From Legionella fairfieldensis ATCC 49588 (GTDB taxonomy: Bacteria; Pseudomonadota; Gammaproteobacteria; Legionellales; Legionellaceae), in NCBI RefSeq assembly GCF_000621525.1, contig NZ_JHYC01000001.1:112111-176110 (forward strand): DNA of 64,000 bases, written 5' to 3'. Positions within the stretch are counted from its first letter, which is position 1; the number at the start of each line of letters is the position of its first letter. Below are positions 18,954-27,865 of this stretch, one piece after another. The notes below the pieces were generated by a model. The model made no database searches. It was not told the origin of the DNA and saw only the letters and a program-made list of their open reading frames with translations. The translations under genes and the position numbers were made by a program.

Positions 18954-18986
18954 CTTCATTATCTCTTAATATTTATGATTTATAAT
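18954..18986 (+). promoter_or_regulatory. PmrA-type box and -10 element
   Basis: Two direct half-sites, CTTCATTAT (18954-18962) and CTTAATATT (18965-18973), are spaced by 2 bases. The second is identical to the Legionella PmrA consensus cTTAATatT; the first differs at three positions. TATAAT follows at 18981-18986, 7 bases after the box, and the gene start is at 19020. This arrangement is the one described for PmrA-activated promoters of Dot/Icm genes and effectors. Confidence 0.6.
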
Positions 18987-19019
18987 GAACTTATATATAT
19001 ATGTTTTTTGAGAATTCTT

Positions 19020-19826
19020 ATGAGTATTAATATGACTGTAAATGCAAAAGCTTTAATAAAAGAAGCGATGGATGATCTGGTAAAATTTAAAGATGATGAC
19101 ATTAGTTTTTATTGTAACGATGCTTTTAACATTATGGAGAGAACTATTGCAGATGAAGAGATCTCTTCAAAAAAAGAGTTAGCTTCAATGATTGCTAGCT
19201 TAGATAAAGCATTTCCTAATATTTCTAATGATATAAAGAGCAAAAATAAGCAATATGAATTGCGCAAAAAAGGTAACGATGAGAGAGAAACACAATATCG
19301 CAGAAACGAAAATAAAATTTATGAACTAGAACAGCAATTAAATAGAATAAATTTAAAAATAATACCCTCAGAACAGCCAGGAATATGGTCTACTTTTTTA
19401 GCAGACAGAAATCCAGGTTTTTTTAAGCGTATTTTTTTCTTTTTTTTACCCCGTCAATCGATATTGGAAGCCCAAAATAAATATGACCGTTATGAAGAGC
19501 TTAAGCAAAATTTGACTGCGCGATTAACCCTGGAAAATATGATTACGTTATTAAATGAGGAAAATGCATCATTTTCTCATGAAATAGTTTTATATAGGCA
19601 AGAAGAAAAAAATCTAAAACCAAAAAAGGAAATTGAACAATTAATGACGGGAAAAGAAGAGTTTCAATTAATTGCTCAAAAATTAAAAGAAGCTTATCAA
19701 ATATTATTTGACCACAATTTGCAATTTCCTATGGATAACACTGATAACAATAACGACTTGCAATTTCCTATGGATAATGATGATGATAATGACGATTTAC
19801 AACGTCCTGCAGTAAGATTCAAATAA
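19020..19826 (+). CDS. Coiled-coil protein of unknown function, candidate Dot/Icm effector
   Basis: A 268-residue protein, start chosen at ATG 19020 (MSINMTVNAKALIKEAMDDL); the frame opens earlier, but those codons overlap the promoter. The middle (about residues 75-225) is rich in Glu, Lys, Leu and Asn and is predicted to form long coiled coils, interrupted by an aromatic segment (FFKRIFFFFLPRQS). The C-terminus carries two near-identical copies of DLQFPMDN followed by Asp/Asn-rich runs. I recognise no family. A PmrA-type box lies in the promoter and AT content is high, both typical of Legionella effector genes. Secretion is inference only. Confidence 0.7.
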   Translation: MSINMTVNAKALIKEAMDDLVKFKDDDISFYCNDAFNIMERTIADEEISSKKELASMIASLDKAFPNISNDIKSKNKQYELRKKGNDERETQYRRNENKIYELEQQLNRINLKIIPSEQPGIWSTFLADRNPGFFKRIFFFFLPRQSILEAQNKYDRYEELKQNLTARLTLENMITLLNEENASFSHEIVLYRQEEKNLKPKKEIEQLMTGKEEFQLIAQKLKEAYQILFDHNLQFPMDNTDNNNDLQFPMDNDDDNDDLQRPAVRFK

Positions 19827-19871
19827 TACACCATCCCTTACAAATAGATAAACCACAGGAGAGATTTATTT

Positions 19872-20231
19872 TTAAGAGTCTCCTTTATCAATTTGAACAC
19901 GTATTTCACTAACATCAAGATTCTTCACCTGCCGCACTAAATCCTTAAGCAGGGACTCTTGTATTAAACCCGTTTCAGAATAAACAAGAATCCCTTGCTT
20001 AAAAATCATCAAGTGAGGTATTGAATGAATAAACAAACTCTCAGCTAACTCTGCTTCTCTCTCAATGTTAACTTGAACAAATTTTAAAGAAGGATTTTCT
20101 TCTGCAACTCGCTCATAAACGTCAGTAAACTGTTTACAAAGGTCACACCGCTCAGCCCAAAAATTAATAAATACAATCTCATTATTTTTAAGACAAGCCT
20201 CAAACTGAGCGGCTTTTATTGCTGGACTCAC
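19872..20231 (-). CDS. Thioredoxin-like protein with a CDLC active site
   Basis: A 119-residue single-domain thioredoxin fold: VFINFWAERCDLCKQF holds the active site, LKFVQVNIERE the central strand and IHSIPHLMIFKQG the cis-proline loop. Typical thioredoxins have CGPC; CDLC should change redox potential and partner choice. There is no signal peptide, so it is probably cytoplasmic. It follows adk by 9 bases and is likely co-transcribed. The substrate is unknown. Confidence 0.85.
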   Translation of the reverse strand: MSPAIKAAQFEACLKNNEIVFINFWAERCDLCKQFTDVYERVAEENPSLKFVQVNIEREAELAESLFIHSIPHLMIFKQGILVYSETGLIQESLLKDLVRQVKNLDVSEIRVQIDKGDS

Positions 20232-20240
20232 GCGCTTTCC

Positions 20241-20897
20241 TTAATTAGTAAGGCAAGATAAAATCGTCTTAAAAATACTTTCTACACTACCAATTCCGCT
20301 AACCTGATGAAATTGAGGCGCTTGACTGTCAAAGGTGTTAGCCCATTGTTGGTAATATCTTATCAATGGTTCCGTTTGCTGGTGATAAACAGCCAGGCGT
20401 TGTTTAATTGTTTCTTCTTTATCATCATCTCGTTGAATTAACGATTCACCCGTTACATCATCAATACCTTCTTTTTCAGGCGGATGAAATTTGACATGGT
20501 ACACACGGCCTGAGGCTACATGTACTCGCCGTCCACTTATTCGACTGATAATTTCACTATCGGGTACTGCAATTTCAACCACATGATCCAGTTTGACATT
20601 AGCCTCTTTCAACGCGTCAGCCTGAGGAATTGTACGGGGGAAACCATCAAACAAAAAACCATTACGACAATCATCTTGTTGCAAACGTTCTTTTACCAAA
20701 GCAATAATAATTTCATCTGAAACAAGTTCGCCTGCATCCATGACTTTCTTTGCACTTTTACCCAACTCGGTTCCAGCAGCAATTGCGGAGCGTAGCATAT
20801 CACCAGTGGAGATCTGTGGTATTTTAAAATAATCAATTAATTTAAGCGCCTGCGTGCCTTTACCCGCTCCAGGACCGCCTAATAACATTAATCGCAT
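20241..20897 (-). CDS. adk: Adenylate kinase
   Basis: A 218-residue long-form adenylate kinase that interconverts AMP, ADP and ATP. P-loop [10 protein letters not shown] is at residues 7-16, the AMP site in [15 protein letters not shown], the [14 protein letters not shown] segment is present, and the LID runs from about residue 122 to 159 ([19 protein letters not shown]) without zinc cysteines. AGGAG lies upstream of the ATG. Confidence 0.97.
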   Translation of the reverse strand: MRLMLLGGPGAGKGTQALKLIDYFKIPQISTGDMLRSAIAAGTELGKSAKKVMDAGELVSDEIIIALVKERLQQDDCRNGFLFDGFPRTIPQADALKEANVKLDHVVEIAVPDSEIISRISGRRVHVASGRVYHVKFHPPEKEGIDDVTGESLIQRDDDKEETIKQRLAVYHQQTEPLIRYYQQWANTFDSQAPQFHQVSGIGSVESIFKTILSCLTN

Positions 20898-21007
20898 TGC
20901 TTCACTCCTATTATTTATCTATCAAGTCAAAAATTTTATTAAGACCACCAAGTTTCTTAATTAAAAATTTCTTAACTTAACAAATACTGTAGTTATACCA
21001 TGATTAA

Positions 21008-21595
21008 TCAGTAAGATCTTCTGCATTGATTTAATTGAGCCTGAAAGATCTGCGAACGTGCCTTCACCTTACGAGCTACTTGAATTAACCAGGGCTTTTG
21101 TAAATAGGTTTTACGTTGGTAACCACCTATCCCTTCATGATAAGCTAAATATAAACGGTAAGCATCATCGCGAGAAATACCTGCCCGACGATTGGCTTGA
21201 TTCGCATACCAGCCAATAAAATCTACCGCATCAGAAAAAACATCGCGTGCAGCCCAAATACCACCGCCCCCTTCGTCTCGTTTATATTGTCTCCAGGTGC
21301 TATGCAGCGCCTGAGTATAACCATAAGCAGTAGACGGCCTTTTCCAGGGAATAATCCAAAGTAATTTGGTACGAGGCGGTTTTGCTCGTCCATCAAATTT
21401 TGATTCCTGATGAATAATTGCCATTTGGACAGACACTGGAATTCGCCAACGTTGTTCAACATCTTTGGCGTCCCGATACCATTTAGGGTATTGATTAAAA
21501 ATGTGACAAATATGATTGACGTCAGAAGGTGGCCGACTCACACAGGATACCAGTAAAAAAGAAAAAATAGAGAGTATAAGCACTTTTAAGTTCAT
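21008..21595 (-). CDS. Lipoprotein with lytic transglycosylase (SLT-like) domain
   Basis: A 195-residue protein with a lipoprotein signal (FSFLLVSC, lipidated Cys near residue 18). The body matches the soluble lytic transglycosylase fold: IIHQESKFDG holds the likely catalytic Glu, STAYGYTQALHSTW the substrate groove, and YLAYHEGIGGY the third motif. It would cleave peptidoglycan glycan strands at the outer-membrane side. It is a compact single-domain member. It lies alone upstream of adk with its own promoter region. Confidence 0.85.
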   Translation of the reverse strand: MNLKVLILSIFSFLLVSCVSRPPSDVNHICHIFNQYPKWYRDAKDVEQRWRIPVSVQMAIIHQESKFDGRAKPPRTKLLWIIPWKRPSTAYGYTQALHSTWRQYKRDEGGGGIWAARDVFSDAVDFIGWYANQANRRAGISRDDAYRLYLAYHEGIGGYQRKTYLQKPWLIQVARKVKARSQIFQAQLNQCRRSY

Positions 21596-21787
21596 TTTAT
21601 TCTTCTTTATTACATTGGAAAAATTAGTACGCGTATTAGTAGCAAAAAAGCAGATATAATTAAACTATTTTGTTAAGTTCTGTTAACATTTCTATTGTCT
21701 CAGCTAAAAATGCCTGATTTTCTACCTTATCCTGTTGAAAATCTACCGGCATTAAAAATACCGCTGAATTAGCAGGATGAAAATTAG

Positions 21788-22573
21788 ATGAGTATTTTGG
21801 TATTCGATATAGAAACTATTCCTGATGTAACAGCAGGACGAAAATTACATGACCTTCATGAGTTATCTGATGAAGATACCGTTCATGCGCTTCACGCATT
21901 ACGGCGCGCAAAAACAGGCAATGATTTTTTGCCTCATTATCTCCAACAAGTTGTGGCCATTTCATTAGTCTTAAATCAAGGTCCGCACATTAAAGTCTGG
22001 TCGCTTGGGGAAGAGGAATCGAGTGAAAAAGAATTAATTCAACGTTTTTTTTCCGGCATTGAGAAATATGCTCCCACATTAGTCAGTTGGAATGGCTGTG
22101 GTTTTGACTTGCCTGTTTTACACTATCGCGCCTTGCTGCATGGTATTTCTGCGCCAACCTATTGGGAAGCAGGAGAGAATCAGCAAAGCTTTCGCTGGAA
22201 TAATTACCTCAATCGTTTTCATTACCGTCACCTGGATTTAATGGATGTACTGGCCGCTTATCAAGCCAAAGCATTTGCGCCTTTGGATGATATTGCCTCC
22301 ATGCTTGGCTTTCCGGGGAAAATGGGAATGAGCGGCGCAAAAGTATGGGAACAATATCGTCTGGGTAACCTTAAAAATATTCGCAATTATTGTGAAACGG
22401 ATGTATTAAATACTTATTGCGTTTATCTACGCTTTGAATTGATGAGAGGAGTCATCAATGAAGAAGCTTATAATAAAGCCATACAAACTTTACGTGACTA
22501 TCTGCAAAGCGAAACAGATAAACTACATTTGCAAGAATTTTTGACAAAAATGAACCAGAACTTCAATAAATAA
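21788..22573 (+). CDS. Predicted 3'-5' exonuclease (PolB-like)
   Basis: A 261-residue DEDD-type nuclease. Exo I is VFDIETIPD at the N-terminus, Exo II is VSWNGCGFDLPVLHYRAL and Exo III is YCETDVLNTYCVYLR. This matches the stand-alone PolB-like exonuclease family (PF10108). It would degrade DNA or RNA from the 3' end in the cytoplasm. Substrate and partners are unknown. The next gene has its own promoter. Confidence 0.88.
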   Translation: MSILVFDIETIPDVTAGRKLHDLHELSDEDTVHALHALRRAKTGNDFLPHYLQQVVAISLVLNQGPHIKVWSLGEEESSEKELIQRFFSGIEKYAPTLVSWNGCGFDLPVLHYRALLHGISAPTYWEAGENQQSFRWNNYLNRFHYRHLDLMDVLAAYQAKAFAPLDDIASMLGFPGKMGMSGAKVWEQYRLGNLKNIRNYCETDVLNTYCVYLRFELMRGVINEEAYNKAIQTLRDYLQSETDKLHLQEFLTKMNQNFNK

Positions 22574-22600
22574 AAGAAATAACCTGTTTTTTTATCTCAC

Positions 22601-22629
22601 TTGAAAATTCTCTTCATCTTTCTCATAAT
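22601..22629 (+). promoter_or_regulatory. Sigma-70 promoter of the 204-residue unknown gene
   Basis: TTGAAA (22601-22606) and CATAAT (22624-22629) are separated by 17 bp, and the ATG follows about 45 bases later with AAGGAG before it. Confidence 0.5.
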
Positions 22630-22673
22630 TGAATTATGCACATTCATCACAGTCTACCTGACAAGGAGAAAAC

Positions 22674-23288
22674 ATGAACTCCAATGAATATTTTAATCAA
22701 CAGGAGACGCGGAAAAAAATATTTGAGTTGACTTCCGAGGAGGCAGCAAGAAAAAAGATACTCAATGAGATGATTAATGCTGAAATTGAATTTGTTAATA
22801 AAAATCTCTATAAAAAGCCGAACAAACCTATAAAGGCATCGGTTGATAATCGAGAAATTGAATTTAGCCTGAAACAGCCTGTTAATAATAAAAAGCAAGA
22901 TATCATCGCCAATGAAATCCACTTTGAAAAACTCACACCTCATAATTTTTTTGAAAAAGTCAAAATAACAGACGTATCAAATGATGGCGAAGAAGCCGAC
23001 TTAAGCGCTATTCTAAGAAATAAGCCTGAATTGATGCAAAAAATATGTGATGCACTTAACGAAATGACTCTTGATAAGATACAAAAATCATTAGGAGACT
23101 CTGAGAATCTAATCAAAATCGATGATGGCCAACGTCTGGGATATAGAAAAATCGCACCGGTAGCCGATAGTGCACAGGAAGTAAGCGATATTCTGGAGCG
23201 AGCAAAAAACTATAAAAATTCAATGGAAGCAACTCACTCAAATGAAGAAGAAAAAACGTTACCAGACAATTTTCAGCCTCGGATTTGA
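22674..23288 (+). CDS. Acidic helical protein of unknown function
   Basis: A 204-residue soluble protein with a clear AAGGAG ribosome site. No signal peptide, membrane helix or known motif is visible. The N-terminal third is a charged helix (QETRKKIFELTSEEAARKK), and the C-terminus has a Glu cluster (HSNEEEKTLPDNFQPRI) like the E-block seen in many Dot/Icm substrates. It ends inside a hairpin that precedes the YbdK-type ligase. Function is unknown; an effector role is speculation. Confidence 0.7.
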   Translation: MNSNEYFNQQETRKKIFELTSEEAARKKILNEMINAEIEFVNKNLYKKPNKPIKASVDNREIEFSLKQPVNNKKQDIIANEIHFEKLTPHNFFEKVKITDVSNDGEEADLSAILRNKPELMQKICDALNEMTLDKIQKSLGDSENLIKIDDGQRLGYRKIAPVADSAQEVSDILERAKNYKNSMEATHSNEEEKTLPDNFQPRI

Positions 23289-23309
23289 GATTTTTCTATT
23301 GAATCCGAG
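23278..23309. repeat. Hairpin over the stop codon before the YbdK-type gene
   Basis: CTCGGATT (23278-23285) pairs with AATCCGAG (23302-23309); the upstream gene's stop codon and a T-rich stretch lie in the loop, and the next ATG is 9 bases after the stem. It may act as an attenuator or limit translation of the next gene; there is no terminal T-run. Confidence 0.4.
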
Positions 23310-23317
23310 ATTCTATT

Positions 23318-24433
23318 ATGAAAATATTACCATTTAAATCCTCTTCAGTAGCATCCTTGGGTGTGGAGCTGGAATTACAAATTATTGATCCGCACAGCTA
23401 TGCATTAGCCTCTCGTGCTAAAGAATTAATTCGATATCTTAACGAGCATCCTTATCAGAAACACATAAAACCTGAAATTACTCAATCCATGATTGAAATT
23501 AATTCTTCCATCCATCGCACAATAAACACCATGGAAGAGGAGTTGTGCGCCCTGCAAACCAGTTTATTAGCATTAGCTCAACAATTTGATTTGCATTTTT
23601 GTGGTGGGGGTATGCACCCTTTTCAGAAATGGTCCATGCAAAAAATATTTCCCGCCAAACGTTACAAAAATTTATCCAGACAGTATCGTTATTTATCCAA
23701 ACGGGCAACAGTCTTCGGTCAACATATTCATGTTGGTTGTGAAAGCAGCGAAGATGCTCTCTATTTAACGCATGCATTCACTCGATATGTACCGCAATTT
23801 ATAGCAATATGTGCTTCTTCACCTTTCTACCAAGGTGTTGATACCGGTTATTATTCTTCTCGAACCACCATATTCAATGCGTTTCCTCTAAGTGGAATCA
23901 TGCCTTATTTAACCAATTGGCAAGAGTTTTCGGCCTATTTTTATAAGATGAAAGAGCTGGAAATTGTGTCTTCAATGAAAGATTTTTATTGGGATATTCG
24001 CCCTAAACCCGAATTTGGTACTGTCGAAATAAGGGTATGTGATACTCCACTGACTATAAAAAAAGCTGTGCTAATCACTGCTTATATCCAGGCACTGGCG
24101 CTTTATTTGTTAGAAGAAAGACCCTTTCAAATAGGCCAGGATTGGTATCATGTTTATAACTATAATCGTTTCCAGGCCAGTCGCTACGGTTTCGAAGGAC
24201 ATTTTATTAATCCCCTTACCACAGAAAACTATTTAATTAGCACTGATATTTTTGAAACGATAAAAAAAATTGAACGCTACGCCAATCGCTTGAATTCCAT
24301 GGCCTACATTCTTCAATTAGCCCGCCATGTTACTGATAAAGAAAACGATACGATTCTTTTAAGGCAGTTCTTAAAACAGTTTAACTCCCTACCGAAGGTC
24401 GTCGCAGAACAATGTAAAATTTGGGCTTTATAA
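23318..24433 (+). CDS. YbdK-family carboxylate-amine ligase (GCS2-type)
   Basis: A 371-residue member of the glutamate-cysteine ligase type 2 fold. The N-terminal SLGVELELQIIDPHSYAL, the FCGGGMHPF segment, HIHVGCESSEDAL and the late motif DIRPKPEFGTVEIRVCDTP are family markers, with Glu residues in ELEL and VEIR binding metal and ATP. YbdK shows weak gamma-glutamylcysteine synthetase activity in E. coli; the natural substrate is unclear. The ribosome site is poor and follows a hairpin, so expression may be coupled to the upstream gene. Confidence 0.9.
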   Translation: MKILPFKSSSVASLGVELELQIIDPHSYALASRAKELIRYLNEHPYQKHIKPEITQSMIEINSSIHRTINTMEEELCALQTSLLALAQQFDLHFCGGGMHPFQKWSMQKIFPAKRYKNLSRQYRYLSKRATVFGQHIHVGCESSEDALYLTHAFTRYVPQFIAICASSPFYQGVDTGYYSSRTTIFNAFPLSGIMPYLTNWQEFSAYFYKMKELEIVSSMKDFYWDIRPKPEFGTVEIRVCDTPLTIKKAVLITAYIQALALYLLEERPFQIGQDWYHVYNYNRFQASRYGFEGHFINPLTTENYLISTDIFETIKKIERYANRLNSMAYILQLARHVTDKENDTILLRQFLKQFNSLPKVVAEQCKIWAL

Positions 24434-24541
24434 AGTCGAGATTTAATGCGTTACTTAATACACTACCGCTCTGGATTAAATAATCAGAAAAGAGCAGTTA
24501 AATTAAGAACGGTTTTCAGATAATAATATTTTAAAAATGAT

Positions 24542-25393
24542 CTACCCATTCATTACTTTAATCTCTGATAAAAGAAGAGTATGCTCAGTATTTTCATTTT
24601 CAGGATAAAGAAATTTTTTAAAATGAGGCAAAAATGGATCTGCATACACTAAAATTTTATAGAGAATCTCCCGATCACATTTTTTTAAGAAATGATGCAA
24701 AGCAGTTTCTTTATTTTTCTCCAAAGTTCCCGAAAAAAAAGTAAGTCTTCTTTGTTTATTGGAGTTAACTAAATTTAAATAATTTTTTAATTCCTGAACA
24801 TGTTCGTGAAGTGTGTTGCTGGTCATACTAATAGATAAACTATTAATTATACGATTAATAGTATGTTGATGTGCTTGGGGAATAGGTAGATGAGAATAAA
24901 ATTCTCGTTTTTCTCTTATGTATTTATATATATTAGGTGTTAAAATTACTAAAAGTAATAAACCAATAACTCCGAATGTTATGAGGAGTATAGATACTAA
25001 ATTGACACCCGATAGAATAAAATATTCAGCGTTAATTTTTTTTAACTTATTACAATAAGTCATGACCAATTGGCTACACAACTCAATAGTTATTTTTACT
25101 GGCGAGGGGCAATCGAAGCGAACCCCACCATAATGTCTCCAACAGGTGTTGTCTTCTGCCGCATACCACCCATCTATAAAATTATCTGCTATTTTCGCGT
25201 CTTTTTGCATCCAATTAATTGTATTATAAATACCATAATATAAAGCAAAAATACTTGCTCCGGGAGCCATTAAGCCTAATATAGCCCGTGAAACGTTCAT
25301 TATTTGATGTTTAAATTTTTCTCTATCCAGAATATCAATGATTTTATGAATTTCATCATTTAGAGGATCAACTATTCCTTTCTTTTGCGGCAT
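24542..25393 (-). CDS. Two-helix membrane protein of unknown function
   Basis: A 283-residue protein with GGGAGA before the ATG. Two membrane segments are visible: AILGLMAPGASIFALYYGIY near residue 39 and NLVSILLITFGVIGLLLLVILT near residue 130. The stretch between them holds several Cys (ENTCWRHYGGVRFDCPSP) and probably faces the periplasm. The C-terminal half is charged and cytoplasmic, with helical segments (LHEHVQELKNYLNLV). No family recognised. It lies alone and convergent with the YbdK-type gene. Confidence 0.65.
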   Translation of the reverse strand: MPQKKGIVDPLNDEIHKIIDILDREKFKHQIMNVSRAILGLMAPGASIFALYYGIYNTINWMQKDAKIADNFIDGWYAAEDNTCWRHYGGVRFDCPSPVKITIELCSQLVMTYCNKLKKINAEYFILSGVNLVSILLITFGVIGLLLLVILTPNIYKYIREKREFYSHLPIPQAHQHTINRIINSLSISMTSNTLHEHVQELKNYLNLVNSNKQRRLTFFSGTLEKNKETALHHFLKKCDREILYKILVYADPFLPHFKKFLYPENENTEHTLLLSEIKVMNG

Positions 25394-25495
25394 TTTTTTC
25401 TCCCTGAAAAAATTGAACCATTCTATTAAAAAATTTTTTTAAACACGAGTTCCAGAATCATTGAAAAAAAATACAGTTCTCTGAAAATAGTGTTA

Positions 25496-25951
25496 CTAAA
25501 ATGTTTTCTTTAACAAGATTGCATCCTCCTCCCCTTTTTCATCTTTATAATAACCTTCTTTGATAGAGTCTTTTTGAAAACCAAATTTTTTATATAAAGC
25601 AATCGCGACCTTATTACTGGGACGTACTTCGAGAATCACTGTATTAATATCAGATTGTTGAAATGAATCAAATACTGCTTGCAAAAGGAACTTGCCATAA
25701 CCTTTTCCCTGTTCAGAACAAGCAACACAAAGATTAAGAATATGACAACTTTTAACGCTATAACGACAAATAATATAGCCAACAATTTTTTTATTGTGCT
25801 CTTCTATCAACTCCAATACGCGACAATCATAACCAACAAGCACACAATCCCTTAAAATATCATGACTCCAGGGTGTATGATGCGCTGAAGATTCAATAAT
25901 ATGGACTGTGTCAATGTCACTCTGCAGCATTGGGCGAATTTGAAGTGTCAT
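25496..25951 (-). CDS. rimI: Ribosomal protein S18-alanine N-acetyltransferase
   Basis: A 151-residue GNAT acetyltransferase. The acetyl-CoA loop is EQGKGYGKFLL, preceded by ILNLCVACSEQG, and the C-terminal AIALYKKFGFQKDSIKEGYY matches RimI closely, as does the N-terminal HTPWSHDIL. RimI acetylates the N-terminus of ribosomal protein S18. The neighbouring tsaB, often beside rimI, is not here. An alternative GNAT target cannot be excluded. Confidence 0.88.
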   Translation of the reverse strand: MTLQIRPMLQSDIDTVHIIESSAHHTPWSHDILRDCVLVGYDCRVLELIEEHNKKIVGYIICRYSVKSCHILNLCVACSEQGKGYGKFLLQAVFDSFQQSDINTVILEVRPSNKVAIALYKKFGFQKDSIKEGYYKDEKGEEDAILLKKTF

Positions 25952-26375
25952 AATAAGTATATTTTTGATAAGAAAAAGAAAGTTTCCGTCATCCAGAATC
26001 CTATTCAGCTTAATCTAGCGTTCATGCAAAGGCGTCACGCCATCTCAAGCGTGAGTAAGAGATTGCCGAATACCTGGAGATTCTTCCTCAAGCTCCTCAG
26101 AATGACGGCTAAACTTCTTATATTTTTGTGTCATTCCTGTGAAAACGGCGATCTGTTTCTCAAATTACACGACTGCTTTGCTTGAAAGATAGGTCCCGGC
26201 TTCAATTAAACATCAATCGCACAAAAAACGAAAGGCTCACTCAGCGCCTTCGCGACAACGATCACCATGATCAAAATCAAAACAAATAGATTGATTTTAT
26301 AGCCCATAAACGCAGCATACACCAGTATGTGAGTTTCTGAGCTATTTGGCCAAGATAGTAGAATGACAACTCACC
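25952..26375. other. Intergenic region between rimI and lpdA with repeat-like sequence
   Basis: About 420 bp without a supported gene. It contains CGTCATCC, CCTCAGAATGACG and, at 26130-26147, GTCATTCCTGTGAAAACG, which matches the inverse of 3386-3403 at 17 of 18 bases. This looks like decayed intergenic repeat material. Confidence 0.5.
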
Positions 26376-27806
26376 CTAATCTTTTTCTTTCTTCTTTTTA
26401 GGCATATAAAGATCAGTAATCGTCCCTTCAAAAATTTCAGCGGCTAAGCCTATAGGTTCAGAAAGAGTCGGATGTGGATGGATAGTTAAAGCAATATCCT
26501 CCACATCACATCCCATTTCAATGGCCAAAGACGCTTCACTAATTAAATCACCGGCACTTATTCCTACAATTCCAGCACCCAAAATCCGGTGGGTTGAAGA
26601 ACAAAACAAGAGCTTGGTCATTCCTTCTTCACGTCCCATGCTTAAAGCACGTCCACTGGCAATCCAGGGGAAGATTGCTTTCTCATAAGCAATGCCTTTT
26701 TCTTTTGCTTCTTTTTCAGTAAGTCCAGTCCATGCTATTTCAGGATCAGTATAGGCAACGCTAGGTATACATTTCGGATCAAAATAATGTTTCATGCCTG
26801 CTATCACTTCAGCGGCCAGGCGTCCTTCTGGAATTGCCTTATGAGCCAACATCGGTTGCCCTACTACATCACCAATTGCAAATATATGGGGTACGTTAGT
26901 TCGCATTTGCTTATCAACATGGATAAAACCACGCTCATCAACTTCCACACCTGCTTTATCGGCATCAATCGTTCCACCATTTGGTTTTCTGCCCACCGCA
27001 ACCAAAACTTGCTTGAAGATTAATGGCTTGTCTGTAGCATGTTCACCTTCCATTGAAACATGAATACCTTCCTTTTTTGCTTCCATGGCAGTCACTTTGG
27101 TTTTCAACAGGAACTTAACTCCTTTTTTAGTCATTCGTTTCTGTAAAACATTAACCAAATCAGCATCTGCACCGGGAATTAATTGATCCATAAACTCCAC
27201 AACGGTTACTTCAACACCTAAGGCTGAATAAACCGTTGCCATTTCCAAACCAATAATACCTCCACCTAATACCAGTAAATTACCTTTGATATCGGCTAAC
27301 TCCAAAGCACCTGTTGAGCTGAAAATACGCGGATCTTCGGGAATGAACGGTAAGTTAATTGATTCGCTCCCTACGGCAATAATAGCATTGTCAAACTCAA
27401 CGGTTGTATTACCTTTCAACCCTTCAATAGTAACCCGATGAGGTCCTGAAAATTTGGCAGTACCTGTTACTACTTCTACTTTTCGCTGCTTAGCCAGGAC
27501 TTTCAAACCGCCCGTTAGCTTGTTAACGACTGAATTTTTCCAGGCTACAATTTTCTTGCTGTCCAATTCAGGTTTACCAAAGGTTACCCCTTGTTCTGAC
27601 ATTTCGTGAGCTTCATCAACTACCTTGGCAATATGTAATAACGCTTTTGATGGAATACAGCCCACATTTAAACAAACTCCTCCCAAGGTATCAAAACGCT
27701 CAACCAATATTACTTTTTTACCCAAATCAGCAGCACGAAAAGCCGCAGAATACCCTCCTGGGCCACTACCAAATACCACTACTTCAGCTTTTAAATTTCC
27801 ACTCAT
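26376..27806 (-). CDS. lpdA: Dihydrolipoyl dehydrogenase (E3)
   Basis: A 476-residue flavoprotein. The FAD fold is VVVFGSGPGGYSAAFRAADLG, the redox disulfide GGVCLNVGCIPSKALLH, the NAD fold NLLVLGGGIIGLEMATVYSALG, and the catalytic His-Glu pair HPHPTLSEP. The start at 27806 (MSGNLKAEVV) follows AGAGG; eight more upstream codons are open but without similarity. It reoxidises the lipoyl groups of the pyruvate dehydrogenase E2. It is the last gene of aceE-aceF-lpdA. Confidence 0.97.
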   Translation of the reverse strand: MSGNLKAEVVVFGSGPGGYSAAFRAADLGKKVILVERFDTLGGVCLNVGCIPSKALLHIAKVVDEAHEMSEQGVTFGKPELDSKKIVAWKNSVVNKLTGGLKVLAKQRKVEVVTGTAKFSGPHRVTIEGLKGNTTVEFDNAIIAVGSESINLPFIPEDPRIFSSTGALELADIKGNLLVLGGGIIGLEMATVYSALGVEVTVVEFMDQLIPGADADLVNVLQKRMTKKGVKFLLKTKVTAMEAKKEGIHVSMEGEHATDKPLIFKQVLVAVGRKPNGGTIDADKAGVEVDERGFIHVDKQMRTNVPHIFAIGDVVGQPMLAHKAIPEGRLAAEVIAGMKHYFDPKCIPSVAYTDPEIAWTGLTEKEAKEKGIAYEKAIFPWIASGRALSMGREEGMTKLLFCSSTHRILGAGIVGISAGDLISEASLAIEMGCDVEDIALTIHPHPTLSEPIGLAAEIFEGTITDLYMPKKKKEKD

Positions 27807-27865
27807 CTCAGGGCCTCTTAATAATTGCAATCTATGTTTTTATCTTAAATAACAGGTAATCATCG

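Noticed and set aside
22600-22640. PmrA box upstream of the 204-residue unknown
   Set aside because: CTTCATCTT resembles one half-site, but no second half-site follows at the required spacing.
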